From Roseburia sp. (GTDB taxonomy: Bacteria; Bacillota; Clostridia; Lachnospirales; Lachnospiraceae), in assembly GCA_017549185.1 (NCBI GenBank), contig JAFYVJ010000052.1, positions 1 to 54,573 on the forward strand: a DNA stretch of 54,573 bases, given 5' to 3'. The translations under genes were made by a program, and so were the position numbers. The notes beneath the pieces were generated by a model. That model was not told the DNA's origin and did no database searches. It saw only the letters and a program-made list of their open reading frames with translations. Shown here one piece after another: positions 1 through 9,343 of this stretch (within the stretch, counting starts at the first letter, position 1; each line of letters begins with the position of its first letter).

Positions 1-513
1 GGAAAGTATGCCTATGACAAAAGACAAAAAGGTACACTGCCATTGCGAGTGGATATGTTGGTTGTAAAGAAGAAGCATGATTGTGAGATTAAAAATGAAA
101 TTGGAAAAATATTTGGCAGATATAATTTAATAGAATATAAGTCACCGTCAGATTCATTAAACTATGATGTGTTCTTAAAGGGGATAGCATATGCGTATCT
201 GTATAAATCGAATGAAGCACATGTAGATGATATTCGCTTAGAGGAAGTTACACTTTCATTTATAAGGGAGATGAAGCCGGTAAAGTTATTTAAAATATTA
301 AGAAATGAGAAGTTTATTATTGAAGAAAAAGGATCGGGGATTTATTATATAATTAAAGAAGGGTATATTAAAATACAGATAATCGTTTCAAGAGAATTAA
401 GTGATAAGAATCATATTTGGCTAAATGTACTTTCGAATAGAGTAAAGGAAGAACAGATAGTAAAGTTTCAGGATGTTTCACAAAGTATGGAGAGTTTGGA
501 TGATGTGAATTAA
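1..513 (+). CDS. Partial hypothetical protein with IEYKSP motif (nuclease-like family)
   Basis: The reading frame is open from the first base of the window, so the N-terminus lies outside; the in-window TTG at 43 is probably not the real start. The visible part reads GKYAYDKRQKGTLPLR and continues into an acidic/hydrophobic fold with IEYKSP (Glu at base 133, Lys at base 139). The E-x-K spacing resembles the core of PD-(D/E)XK nucleases, and I recall similar proteins as hypothetical genes in Lachnospiraceae; no biochemical role is known to me. The protein ends abruptly, overlapping an N-terminally deleted HTH frame, so its C-terminus may also be truncated by a deletion. Function unassigned. 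Confidence 0.7.
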   Translation, partial: GKYAYDKRQKGTLPLRVDMLVVKKKHDCEIKNEIGKIFGRYNLIEYKSPSDSLNYDVFLKGIAYAYLYKSNEAHVDDIRLEEVTLSFIREMKPVKLFKILRNEKFIIEEKGSGIYYIIKEGYIKIQIIVSRELSDKNHIWLNVLSNRVKEEQIVKFQDVSQSMESLDDVN

Positions 514-725
514 AAGAATATTTAGGACTGTCTTGTGTACAGAGCATTTACCACTGGCTGGATGGGACATGCTTGCCGACGCTGGATAATCTGTACGCGA
601 TGAGCCAGCTATTTGGTATGTCAGTTGATGGAATGATATGTGGAAATAGAAAAAATGCAATGCTACGAGAGATGGATGCACGTAGCCGTAGATTATATGT
701 GTATTATATAAGGATGGTAGGATAA
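504..725 (+). pseudogene. XRE-like HTH protein, N-terminally truncated remnant
   Basis: An open frame after a TGA at 501-503 encodes a helix-turn-helix C-terminal half (IYHWLDGTCLPTLDNLYAMS) and ends at TAA 723-725. It has no start codon before the HTH core. It is clearly related to the intact HTH protein at 38978-39292, whose matching part is VYAWFNGKALPSIDNMCALS. The first helices are missing, so it should not form a working repressor. It probably marks a deletion that joined the preceding gene to this one. Confidence 0.65.
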
Positions 726-763
726 AGAAGAATAAGAGGAATATATTGATATTGTGGTTGAGC

Positions 764-796
764 AAAGGTTGTCTTTTGATAGGGACAATCTTTTTT
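764..796 (+). terminator. Intrinsic terminator after the HTH remnant
   Basis: A stem AGGTTGTC / GACAATCT with one G-T pair is followed by a run of six T at 791-796. It would end transcription coming from the left edge before the hypothetical gene at 887. Confidence 0.6.
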
Positions 797-824
797 AGTG
801 TAATTTTATTATGCTACAAGTTCA

Positions 825-853
825 ATGACAAGGAGAGTAATTTTACTTAGAAT
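825..853 (+). promoter_or_regulatory. Sigma-A promoter for the 887 gene
   Basis: The -35 ATGACA (825-830) and -10 TAGAAT (848-853) are separated by exactly 17 bp. Each matches the consensus at five of six bases. The next start codon, at 887, has a strong AGGGGG ribosome site. Confidence 0.55.
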
Positions 854-886
854 CATGCTTAGAAATAATTTTAGGGGGATTCTAAA

Positions 887-1462
887 ATGGGACGATGTGA
901 TAAAAGTTATACTGCACTAAATGAGAAGGAACGAAGACGGTTAGTAGAAGAATGGTACGAGTGTATAGTAAGAGATTTTCGTAAAGAGATTGTAAAAGAT
1001 GATTTTTACAGGTATGAAGTAATAATACAGAACATTAAGTTCATTACATATATGACAGATGAGGAAGTAAGATTATCAGCAGAATTTGCAATTGATTTAC
1101 TTGAAGAATTAAAGCGTATTAATAACAATGGAATAAAACGAAACGTATATGAAGAAATAATGGGAGAAATGGAACGAGAGGAAGAGTCAAATATTTTTCG
1201 TGTTATCGGAATATGGAATAAAATATCGACAGAAGAGATGGCAAAACTTTTTACTAAAATAAATATGGCACGACGTGTTGGAGGGGCGTATGCGATTTTA
1301 ATAGCTAATCCGGGGTTAATAAGTGCTATTTGTGCTGTATATGAGCAATTGGTGGATCGATTCGAAGATGAAGAAATGTACAATTTGAGCGGTTATTTTC
1401 TTTTAAGAGCTATTATGAAAATGAATAGTAGCGAATGTGAAGATGAGACAGAGCAAGAATAG
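887..1462 (+). CDS. Hypothetical helical protein, 191 aa
   Basis: I do not recognise this protein. The ATG at 887 is preceded by AGGGGGATTCTAAA, a good ribosome site, and by a promoter at 825-853. The product is highly charged and mostly helical by composition, with no signal peptide. A more hydrophobic patch lies around residues 130-155 (GGAYAILIANPGLISAICAV), short for a membrane segment and possibly a buried helix. It ends in an acidic tail (SSECEDETEQE). It is expressed separately from the large operon starting at 1614, which has its own promoter, so it may or may not belong to that system. Its position next to that operon is the only functional hint. Confidence 0.75.
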   Translation: MGRCDKSYTALNEKERRRLVEEWYECIVRDFRKEIVKDDFYRYEVIIQNIKFITYMTDEEVRLSAEFAIDLLEELKRINNNGIKRNVYEEIMGEMEREEESNIFRVIGIWNKISTEEMAKLFTKINMARRVGGAYAILIANPGLISAICAVYEQLVDRFEDEEMYNLSGYFLLRAIMKMNSSECEDETEQE

Positions 1463-1534
1463 TATTTGTAGCATATGAAGTCTGACAAGTTATGAACTTT
1501 ATTACACAATTAATACAAATGTCGAATAAAAGAA

Positions 1535-1563
1535 TTGAAGAACATGAATAATTAGGGTATACT
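1535..1563 (+). promoter_or_regulatory. Sigma-A promoter of the PRTase-GHKL operon
   Basis: TTGAAG (1535-1540), a 17-bp spacer and TATACT (1558-1563) form a near-consensus promoter about 50 bp upstream of the ATG at 1614. The start codon has a GGGGG ribosome site. Confidence 0.65.
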
Positions 1564-1613
1564 AAGTATAATGAAGCAGAGTACGGACAGAAAAAGTAAA
1601 TTGGGGGATAAAA

Positions 1614-4600
1614 ATGCACTGGACAATTTTATTTGACATACCAAATAGACAGGAAGATTATGCAAAGTGTCTGGAGCTGATTGAGAATATTTCAAACAGA
1701 ACAGATGAGGGGACGATTGATGAAGCATTTCTTGAAAACGTGTGCTATATTTCGGCAGAAAAAGAACTTTCTTTTTTGGAAATAATAAAAGGTCAGACTG
1801 TGCTATGGAATCAGAAGATACCCGAAATTAAGCAAGAAGATAATGTGAAGTATGTATTTTATGTAGATTGTTCTGATGAAAATGATATGATTAATATTAT
1901 CTATTTTTGTCAGGTCAATGATGTAGTAAAAGGTAATTGCATCCTTTGTATAAAGTCTGTTGATGAAGGGAAAAACCGGGCTAATATAACGGATTTGTTG
2001 TCAGAACTTTTGATTACAGGTGAGATTAAAGACTGCTATACCTTAATAGACAATAATTATAAAAGAGTAAATACAAATAAAGTTAGAATTCTGAAGCGTT
2101 TTTCTCCAATCTATAAAATTGACGAAGAAGAGAATTCGGTTGAATACTGGAGACAGTCCGTACATTCGTTTTTGTTAAAGTTATATAAAGAGATGCCGGT
2201 AGGAGGAAATGAATACCAGTATACAAAAAATTATTTTTTGCCACATATAGTTCCGGATTTATTAAAAAATCGTTATCCAAATGATATAGAAATCAAATCG
2301 TCGGACAATCATGACAGGAGACTCATGAAGATTTTTTTGGAATGTTTTTGTACACAGAAAAATTCGAAAAAAGACTTTGTGGAAAAAAGATATGAAATCT
2401 GGAAGTCTAAAGAACTGTTTGCATATATAAAGGATATGCCTTTATTAGCAATGTATATATTGTGTGTGTTGGATTATTTCCGAAAGAATCAGGAAAACGA
2501 TTCAATGGAGGAAATAAAGCAAGAGATTTTTGAAGCCAGAGATATGGCAGATGGATTGCTTCAAATTCTTGAAAATGTGTATCATTCAGAAAATAAATGT
2601 GGATATTTTTGCTTTCGTGTACATAAAAATAAGAAGGATAATAAGAATAAATATCTGGAAAAACAATATGCTGCCTTTATGGAAAAGATAGAAGAAATAC
2701 AGGGAAATACAGATAATTATTTGGAATTTAAAATAGTGGATTATTCTCATTACTCAATACCGGAACAATTCTATCAATGTTTTGTAAAAAGAATGGATAA
2801 TGCCGAAGAGGAAGAAAAGCAGATTTATGAGCAACTTTTGGAGCAGGCTCAGAAGATAGAGGTATTGTCTTTTTTTTCTTCGTCTGATTTCTGGTATTCA
2901 TATAATTCTATATCAGAGAATGTAGTGCATCATTACGGTTTGCAGATTTTTGAGTCATTAGTGGCTTGTTATGAAGGATATTTTCGTGTTAGGAGTAGTG
3001 GAAAATACCAGTTAAAATCTGAGAAAGAAATATATAGTACGATAGAAGATGAACCACATTCTATGATAAGCAGGAGGATTCCAGGAACACAGTATGAAAT
3101 TTTGCTTCCGTTTCGGATGAAAAAAGTGCCTCAGAACATTTCACTGAATGTAAATATTAATTACACAAATAATCTGTTGAAACAGTACGAAGTTTATGAA
3201 ACTATTAATTTTACAAGCAAATATTGTACAAGTGTTTATGAGGAGATACGCAAAAAAGAAATAAATAGGAATATTTCTTATCAAGAGATGAAAGAAAAAA
3301 CCATTCAGGAATTGGCAGTCAGACTACAGAACGATTTACAGAAAGTGACGGCAAAAAATCCGATTATACATTTTTCTGCGGAGAAGATATCACTTACAAT
3401 GGTGGAGATGTTCTGTAAAGCAATCATGCTTTATATTGCTCAGAAGCCGATTGGTGACAGTTGTTACATTATGATAACAGAATGTTCACAGGCTCATTTT
3501 ATTGAAATTACGAGAATGATGGCACTATTTTATGATAAGCAGGGGATGAATCAGCTGATGAAAGATACACAGCTATTTATGAGTGGTCAGAAAGAGGGAG
3601 AGGAATTTCTGATATATGGCAACAATCTGGGAGAAGCAATAGGTAGTACAGAAAAATTGGCATTTGCACGATGTATACATCCAGATTGTCTGAAGACTCT
3701 TAAAAAGATGTTGAAAAATCATAGTATGGGAAAATCTCCGAATGATATCGTAAGCATTGTGCCATTTGATATGATAAAGTATGATGAAAGCAAAGAAACG
3801 TTATTTGAGCGTAGTTTGCAAAAGGTACTGAATCAAGATGTGCAGACTGAAAAGTTTGGTTGTAAATTGGAAGATCTGCATGTAAAGATTGGTTCAAAAA
3901 TTCATATCAGGACATTTTATGAAGCAGAGCTTTTGTTCCATAATAATTATTATACATCCCGTTTTGCATACTGGCTGTTGAATGAGCTAAGTAGTAATAA
4001 GGAACTGGATTTGACAAAACGTTTTGTACTAGTGGGGTATGAGAATTATTCTGAAATGCTGTTAAATGAATTATGCAACATGTTTGGGAAGAACGGTATT
4101 CAAACAGATTATTTGATTTATGAGCAAAAGGCAGTCGGAAAATTCAGAGGAAGAGAACCCCTTAGTCAGTACAAAGACTGTCAATTTGTTATAATTGTAC
4201 CAATTAATTCTACCGTGACGACACATATTAAAGCAGCAGGTTTTTTGGAGAAAACAATAAAAGAAGAATTAAAAAAAGAAAATTACGAAAACTATTCAGA
4301 ATATCATTTGGGAAAGGTATGGAATTATGGAATTGTTCTGATATCAGACAAGAAAGAAAACCAATATTGGAAGAAGAGTCTAGAAGAACAGAACACCATC
4401 ATATCTACGATTTCTAATGAGAAAATGAAGTATTACACAGAGGTTATTTCAGAATGGGCACATCCGCTGAAGTGTAAAGCATGTTTTCCGGAGAATGATT
4501 ACACAAAAGAAGTTCCTTTGGTAGAAACCAATAAGGAGTCAGTGGTTCCGATGCATGCAATCAGTATAAAAAAAGAAAGGAGAAAAATAGACAGACATAA

Positions 4601-7517
4601 GATAAACGAGGAAGAAGAAAAGAAATTAGAGGAATTATCGGAGTTCTTAATTTATAAACATGTAGAAAGAAATGGTAATCATTTTAATTACTACTTTTCT
4701 ACGGAAAAACTATGGGATTTTCCCAAAGTTAGAAAAAACGTACAAGAATGGTTAAAGCAGAAAAAAGCATTGTTTCAGACTAGAGAGTGCAAGGTATATG
4801 ATATTATTGTTGCACCATTACATTTTAGCAATACGGCTTTTGTAGAAGAAGTAAACACATGGCTTTTTAGCAATGCAGCGTTAGTATTGCATTTTGACGT
4901 GGATAAAGAATTCCGAATGAATGTTAAAACAAAATACAGTTCGGTACAACAACTGTATGATAATCTGTGTATGGATGATGAAAAATCAGTTATTAATTTC
5001 CACTACGTGGACGATACCATCATTTCCGGTCATACATATAATAGAATGAAGAGCCTGATTATGTCGTTGATCACTCGTCGGGAAAACAGGAATGTAGAGA
5101 TTCATATTTTTAAAAGCATTGTATTGCTGTTAAATAGAATGTCTCCTTCTTCCATACAGCATTATATTGAAGAACCGGATTATTTCATGGCATATTTTAA
5201 TTTGAATATATCTTCTATGAGAGTAAATTCAGATGCATGTGTTTTATGTAAAAAACACAAGGAATGGAATAGTTTGGCAGAGCAGGCAGCATTAAATGAG
5301 ATATACGAATATTGGAAGAAAAAAAGTCGTAAAATAGAATGTAAAAAAATAGAACAAGAAGAGGAGAGTTTATTGCCAGGGAGACAGAAACGTGCAAAAC
5401 AATACATGATTGCATCTCATAGGGCAAAAAGTCTTCTTGATGTTGTATGTGTATCAGAGGAAATTGACGTAATTCAAAAGATGATTGTTGAGTACCTTTT
5501 CCCAAAGGCGGTAGAACAGTCGCTGGAAGAATTGATTGCCGTATTAAAGGTTCTGGGAAGACCATTTTTGATATTTCGAAGAGAAGCAAAAGAAGCTGTT
5601 TTCGGACTTATGCTGACAATGCTTGACGAGTTATTAAGAAATGAGGAACCTGCGGGAGAAGGAAAATTATATGATATTTTAAGAATGCTGTGGCGGAATC
5701 AAGCCAATCGTACAAAGATTATTACCATGCTTGTGAATAGACTTGCAGAAATGGGGGCAAACTATCTCATAAGAAAGCGAAGCATGAATTGTCTTATGTC
5801 TTATTGTATCCATGAAATTACGGATGAGCAGGAAAGCAGGTGTTTTGCGAGTAATTATTTAAACCGTGTGAAGCAATTGGTGGGACAGGGTAATGATTTT
5901 ACAAAGGGACTTTATCTGGAATATCTGCTATTGTATGGTGAGGAATATCAGAGCGATTTTTGTGATAAGCCTATGATACCGCTGGCAGGAAGTGACAGAG
6001 AAACAGCCTTTAAAAGAAATGTATATCTGGAAAATACAAAGCTGGCAAACTATGGAATTGAGTACCTTGCGGACTGTTTTACAAATGGAATGGACTATAC
6101 AAAAGAAAACTTCATGGAAGCGTTGAATGAGAACTATTATTTTGATAATTTTATTCAATATCTTTCCTTTCATAAGCAGGTTGAGATGGATGAGATGGGC
6201 AAGATTAAAGAATTCTCTTCAGAAGGTGTCATAAAGCAATTAGAAGGAATGGTGCGATTCCAGTTATTATATCAAAAGATATTTGGTGAATGGAAAATTA
6301 CAGGTATAGAGCTTGAAGAAGAAGAGAAAAATTTAAAAAATAAATTTGAGGAAATGTTAAAATGCCTAACGATGGCGGCAGGAGCTTTAGATGGAGAAAT
6401 TATAGTACCATACAGAAATCCGGAAAATGGAGAAAAGTTCATTGCATTGGGGCTGGGAAAAAGTGCTGAAATTCGCAGACTTAAGAATAAAGAGCAGAAA
6501 GTAATGAACTTTATGAAAGAGCACAGTGATTTTGAGGGTAATACATATGCTATTTGTGCTATGGAAGATGATAAAAAATGGATTTTACTGAAATTTTATG
6601 ATGGTACAAATGCAGGAAATGAAGATATCCCTATTATTTATATGCTCTTTCCATTCGATATAAAAGATGATGGAGAGATTTTACATGCATTAAAAAATAT
6701 TCTGATTTTTCGGAATAAGATATGGAAAATTTTAAATTTGTCAAGTAGTACATTATTACAGAACTGGACAGACAATCTGTTCTATAAGCAGCAGATGCTC
6801 AAATCTCGTGCGGTAGGTCATTCGGAATTAGATACTTTGGTAAATCAGATTAAAGAAGTGTCTGACATAATTTGTGATAAAGAAGATTCCGATATGAAAG
6901 GATCGGAACAGACGCTGTATAGGAAATATTTTGAACTTCTAGTGAATAACCTGATCGGATTTATGAATTCGCAGGTTCTGGGAGGAAATGGGAAGAACTT
7001 CATGATGCCGGCTGAGATGACATTTATGAAATTCTGGAATGGAGAAAAGAAAACCATTCAGGCCGCCGAAACGATCTGGAAATTGGAAGTAAAGCTTAAA
7101 GATGAGGAACATCTGCAACAGTATGCATTTAGAAAAGGAACAGAAAAGGTGAATTGGACCCCGGCACCGGATGCGTTACGGATACTTTTTCTTGCAATTT
7201 TACAAAATGCAAAAAAACATGGTATACGTGATAGAGAAGATAAAATTGTCATTATGATTTATGTGGAAGGAAATGATTTGTGTATTGCAAATCGAATCGA
7301 TAGTAAGGTGAAACCTCATATAGAGAGAGAAATCTGTTCGGAAGCATATCGAAGTGGAGAAGGAATCTCGCAGGCAGTAATTTTTGATATTTGTCAGAAC
7401 TGGTATCGACCTTTACATTATGAGGAATTATTTGCGTTGAAAGAGGAAAAAAACAATGACAATCAGTGGTGCTATGTGGTAAAATTACCTATAATACGAG
7501 GGGTGAATGAAGAATGA
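1614..7517 (+). CDS. 1967-residue protein: PRTase-like motifs plus C-terminal GHKL ATPase
   Basis: Very large soluble protein starting at ATG 1614 behind TTGGGGGATAAAA. Residues 1-790 match no family I recognise. About 790-1215 carries phosphoribosyltransferase-like signatures: an IVPINST segment with P863-T867, and VDDTIISGHT at 1132-1141, which fits the PRPP-binding loop of type I PRTases (two acidic residues, then S/T-G-x-T). A Cys pair CVLC at 1209-1212 follows. About 1220-1780 looks helical. The C-terminus is GHKL-ATPase-like: LQNAKKHG at 1863-1870 is the N-box (N1865) and SGEGIS (G1915, G1917) a G-box. No clear phosphoacceptor His region was found. The gene overlaps the next one, a receiver protein, by 4 bp, so the pair resembles an elaborate two-component device. 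I infer sensing or nucleotide signalling, possibly defence; substrate unknown. Confidence 0.85.
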   Translation: MHWTILFDIPNRQEDYAKCLELIENISNRTDEGTIDEAFLENVCYISAEKELSFLEIIKGQTVLWNQKIPEIKQEDNVKYVFYVDCSDENDMINIIYFCQVNDVVKGNCILCIKSVDEGKNRANITDLLSELLITGEIKDCYTLIDNNYKRVNTNKVRILKRFSPIYKIDEEENSVEYWRQSVHSFLLKLYKEMPVGGNEYQYTKNYFLPHIVPDLLKNRYPNDIEIKSSDNHDRRLMKIFLECFCTQKNSKKDFVEKRYEIWKSKELFAYIKDMPLLAMYILCVLDYFRKNQENDSMEEIKQEIFEARDMADGLLQILENVYHSENKCGYFCFRVHKNKKDNKNKYLEKQYAAFMEKIEEIQGNTDNYLEFKIVDYSHYSIPEQFYQCFVKRMDNAEEEEKQIYEQLLEQAQKIEVLSFFSSSDFWYSYNSISENVVHHYGLQIFESLVACYEGYFRVRSSGKYQLKSEKEIYSTIEDEPHSMISRRIPGTQYEILLPFRMKKVPQNISLNVNINYTNNLLKQYEVYETINFTSKYCTSVYEEIRKKEINRNISYQEMKEKTIQELAVRLQNDLQKVTAKNPIIHFSAEKISLTMVEMFCKAIMLYIAQKPIGDSCYIMITECSQAHFIEITRMMALFYDKQGMNQLMKDTQLFMSGQKEGEEFLIYGNNLGEAIGSTEKLAFARCIHPDCLKTLKKMLKNHSMGKSPNDIVSIVPFDMIKYDESKETLFERSLQKVLNQDVQTEKFGCKLEDLHVKIGSKIHIRTFYEAELLFHNNYYTSRFAYWLLNELSSNKELDLTKRFVLVGYENYSEMLLNELCNMFGKNGIQTDYLIYEQKAVGKFRGREPLSQYKDCQFVIIVPINSTVTTHIKAAGFLEKTIKEELKKENYENYSEYHLGKVWNYGIVLISDKKENQYWKKSLEEQNTIISTISNEKMKYYTEVISEWAHPLKCKACFPENDYTKEVPLVETNKESVVPMHAISIKKERRKIDRHKINEEEEKKLEELSEFLIYKHVERNGNHFNYYFSTEKLWDFPKVRKNVQEWLKQKKALFQTRECKVYDIIVAPLHFSNTAFVEEVNTWLFSNAALVLHFDVDKEFRMNVKTKYSSVQQLYDNLCMDDEKSVINFHYVDDTIISGHTYNRMKSLIMSLITRRENRNVEIHIFKSIVLLLNRMSPSSIQHYIEEPDYFMAYFNLNISSMRVNSDACVLCKKHKEWNSLAEQAALNEIYEYWKKKSRKIECKKIEQEEESLLPGRQKRAKQYMIASHRAKSLLDVVCVSEEIDVIQKMIVEYLFPKAVEQSLEELIAVLKVLGRPFLIFRREAKEAVFGLMLTMLDELLRNEEPAGEGKLYDILRMLWRNQANRTKIITMLVNRLAEMGANYLIRKRSMNCLMSYCIHEITDEQESRCFASNYLNRVKQLVGQGNDFTKGLYLEYLLLYGEEYQSDFCDKPMIPLAGSDRETAFKRNVYLENTKLANYGIEYLADCFTNGMDYTKENFMEALNENYYFDNFIQYLSFHKQVEMDEMGKIKEFSSEGVIKQLEGMVRFQLLYQKIFGEWKITGIELEEEEKNLKNKFEEMLKCLTMAAGALDGEIIVPYRNPENGEKFIALGLGKSAEIRRLKNKEQKVMNFMKEHSDFEGNTYAICAMEDDKKWILLKFYDGTNAGNEDIPIIYMLFPFDIKDDGEILHALKNILIFRNKIWKILNLSSSTLLQNWTDNLFYKQQMLKSRAVGHSELDTLVNQIKEVSDIICDKEDSDMKGSEQTLYRKYFELLVNNLIGFMNSQVLGGNGKNFMMPAEMTFMKFWNGEKKTIQAAETIWKLEVKLKDEEHLQQYAFRKGTEKVNWTPAPDALRILFLAILQNAKKHGIRDREDKIVIMIYVEGNDLCIANRIDSKVKPHIEREICSEAYRSGEGISQAVIFDICQNWYRPLHYEELFALKEEKNNDNQWCYVVKLPIIRGVNEE

Positions 7518-8020
7518 CAAAGATGAATATTTATCTAATTGAAGACTATATGAAGGAAGCAGAACAGATTATCAATAAGTTTAGGCAGATGGCAGAAAAA
7601 CGAGAGAATAAATATTTGTTCTGTATTGAACATCTGAAAGGAACAAAAAATACGATATATGAAGGTCTTGAAAGGGACTTTTATGAATTAGGTGTGCTAA
7701 AACAGATTGAAGATTTGTATGCTCAGAGTGAGAGAAAAAGGGAGAAGATGGGGATATTGCTGGATGTGTTGCTTACAGAAGAGGACATGGACAGTATGTA
7801 CTCCAGTTATTATCCACAGGCAGAACTTGCAAGGCGTATCTATCAGGAGTTCCATAACAGAATACCAATTTATATGATAACGAATACAGCAACTTTTGCA
7901 GTCCAAAGTGATGTGATTATGGGAGTGGACTTGTCAGATGCTTTTATAGCGAAGGATGCTTTGTTAAAATATGAATTAGAGAAAGAAATAGAGAAGATGT
8001 TTCATTATTATGAGAAATAG
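7514..8020 (+). CDS. Stand-alone response-regulator receiver protein, 168 aa
   Basis: Translationally coupled to the giant ATPase gene through an ATGA overlap. The protein keeps all hallmark receiver residues: acidic pair E10-D11 after IYLI, phosphoacceptor candidate D84 in ILLDVLL, T123 in IYMITN and K147 in IAKDAL. The D84 position is about 30 residues later than usual because of an extra charged helical segment (about 25-78). It has no DNA-binding or other output domain. The natural reading is that the GHKL domain of the upstream protein acts as its kinase or phosphatase and that the receiver controls a partner by binding. An alternative is a phosphorylation-independent pseudo-receiver. 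The fold call is an inference from spaced motifs. Confidence 0.7.
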   Translation: MTKMNIYLIEDYMKEAEQIINKFRQMAEKRENKYLFCIEHLKGTKNTIYEGLERDFYELGVLKQIEDLYAQSERKREKMGILLDVLLTEEDMDSMYSSYYPQAELARRIYQEFHNRIPIYMITNTATFAVQSDVIMGVDLSDAFIAKDALLKYELEKEIEKMFHYYEK

Positions 8021-8061
8021 CGGGGAAAGAAATAAATAAGGGAAGTAACAGAGGAGAAATT

Positions 8062-9246
8062 ATGTATAAATGGACATATGATGAGTCTGCTCAGCAACTC
8101 GCTAATGAGGAGATAGAGCAACTTCATATTTTAAATACTCCGAGTAAGCCATTATATCACTATACTTCCAGAGAAGTGTTTTGGTTGATTATGGAAAGCG
8201 AGACATTTTTAGCGAGACATATTAAGTTTTCAAATGATTATCAGGAAAATGAGATTGGAACGAAGATGATAGAGCAGGCTATGCAGGAGGCAGGAATGAC
8301 TTTGTCAGAGGTAGATGCACTGCCATTTATGATATGCTTTTGTGAAAAAGGAGATCTGCTCAGTCAATGGAGAGGTTATGCCAAAGAGGGTGTAGCGATG
8401 GAATTTGATTTTTCAAAAGGCTTGTATGGTATGCAAGAAGAATTTTCAAGCTATTATTGTTATACAATCATGAATAAAGATACAGAGAAAAAGAAAGGTG
8501 AGATGACGTATATTTCAGAATCATTGATAGGAGACGAAAAGCTGTGTATGGGAGCTATTGTATCTCCGTATTCTGTTATCTATACCGGAAGTGTGGATGA
8601 AGTTGCTCCGGTTGTGAGGGAAAATATTGAGAAAATTAAAAATGACAGTGTAGTAAATAAACAGCAGCATGTTATTGGAATGATTCCATACATAAAGAAT
8701 GATAAATTCTTAGAAGAATGCGAGTACCGTCTGTTATTTGACATGAAGCAATTCACACCGGGCTTAAATCAACATCTCCTACAGGAAAAATACGTCTATC
8801 TGGATGTGGATGGCATTAAGAAACCAAATATCAGAGTGAAGTTTGGAAATCAGGAAGAAATTGAGTCTGATGGAGTCATAAAGGTATATTATTCAAACAA
8901 TGACTGGACGGATAGCTTGGCAAAATTAAAAGATGAATTGGGCAAAGAGGATACACAGATAGAACTGATTAGTGATTGCAAACTATATCCGATGCAGGAG
9001 GACGAAATTGTATTATCGAGCGGTAAGAAGCAGGAAATTGTTGCAGCTAGGATTCGATCACTATTGGCACAGTCTGGTACGTCAGTTAGGGTGTGGTGCG
9101 ATGGGCATCTGCCGCTAAGGAGAGTTATTGTAGGTCCAAGTAAAGATGCGGAATTAATGAAATGTAGCATTGAAGAATACTTAAAGACAAAGTATTGGGC
9201 ACAGGATATTAAGGTGGATATTTCTGCTATTCCGCTTCGGACATAA
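8062..9246 (+). CDS. DUF2971 family protein, 394 aa
   Basis: Third gene of the operon, 41 bp after the receiver gene, with GAGGAGAAATT before ATG 8062. The sequence follows the DUF2971 pattern: LYHYTS (31-36), FSNDYQENE (56-64), ICFCEKGDLLSQWRGYA (91-107) and a C-terminal VIVGPS plus AIPLR ending. DUF2971 proteins have no agreed biochemical activity. The HYTS...ND spacing reminds me of ADP-ribosyltransferase-like folds, but that is speculation. In this operon it is the natural candidate for the output or effector, since the other two proteins look like sensor/ATPase and relay. A terminator follows at 9305-9343. Confidence 0.8.
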   Translation: MYKWTYDESAQQLANEEIEQLHILNTPSKPLYHYTSREVFWLIMESETFLARHIKFSNDYQENEIGTKMIEQAMQEAGMTLSEVDALPFMICFCEKGDLLSQWRGYAKEGVAMEFDFSKGLYGMQEEFSSYYCYTIMNKDTEKKKGEMTYISESLIGDEKLCMGAIVSPYSVIYTGSVDEVAPVVRENIEKIKNDSVVNKQQHVIGMIPYIKNDKFLEECEYRLLFDMKQFTPGLNQHLLQEKYVYLDVDGIKKPNIRVKFGNQEEIESDGVIKVYYSNNDWTDSLAKLKDELGKEDTQIELISDCKLYPMQEDEIVLSSGKKQEIVAARIRSLLAQSGTSVRVWCDGHLPLRRVIVGPSKDAELMKCSIEEYLKTKYWAQDIKVDISAIPLRT

Positions 9247-9304
9247 GAGGATAGAAAAATCAAATAAGAAATGTTGCGAAAAAAGTTATAACAAATTATG
9301 GTTA

Positions 9305-9343
9305 TTTAGTGGTAGTTTTTTAAAACTACCACTAAATTTTTTT
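9305..9343 (+). terminator. Strong terminator of the PRTase-GHKL operon
   Basis: A 15-bp perfect stem (9305-9319 with 9322-9336) around a 2-base loop is followed by seven T. It closes the three-gene operon. The right arm contains the CTAAA used as the -35 of the next sigma-D promoter. Confidence 0.9.
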
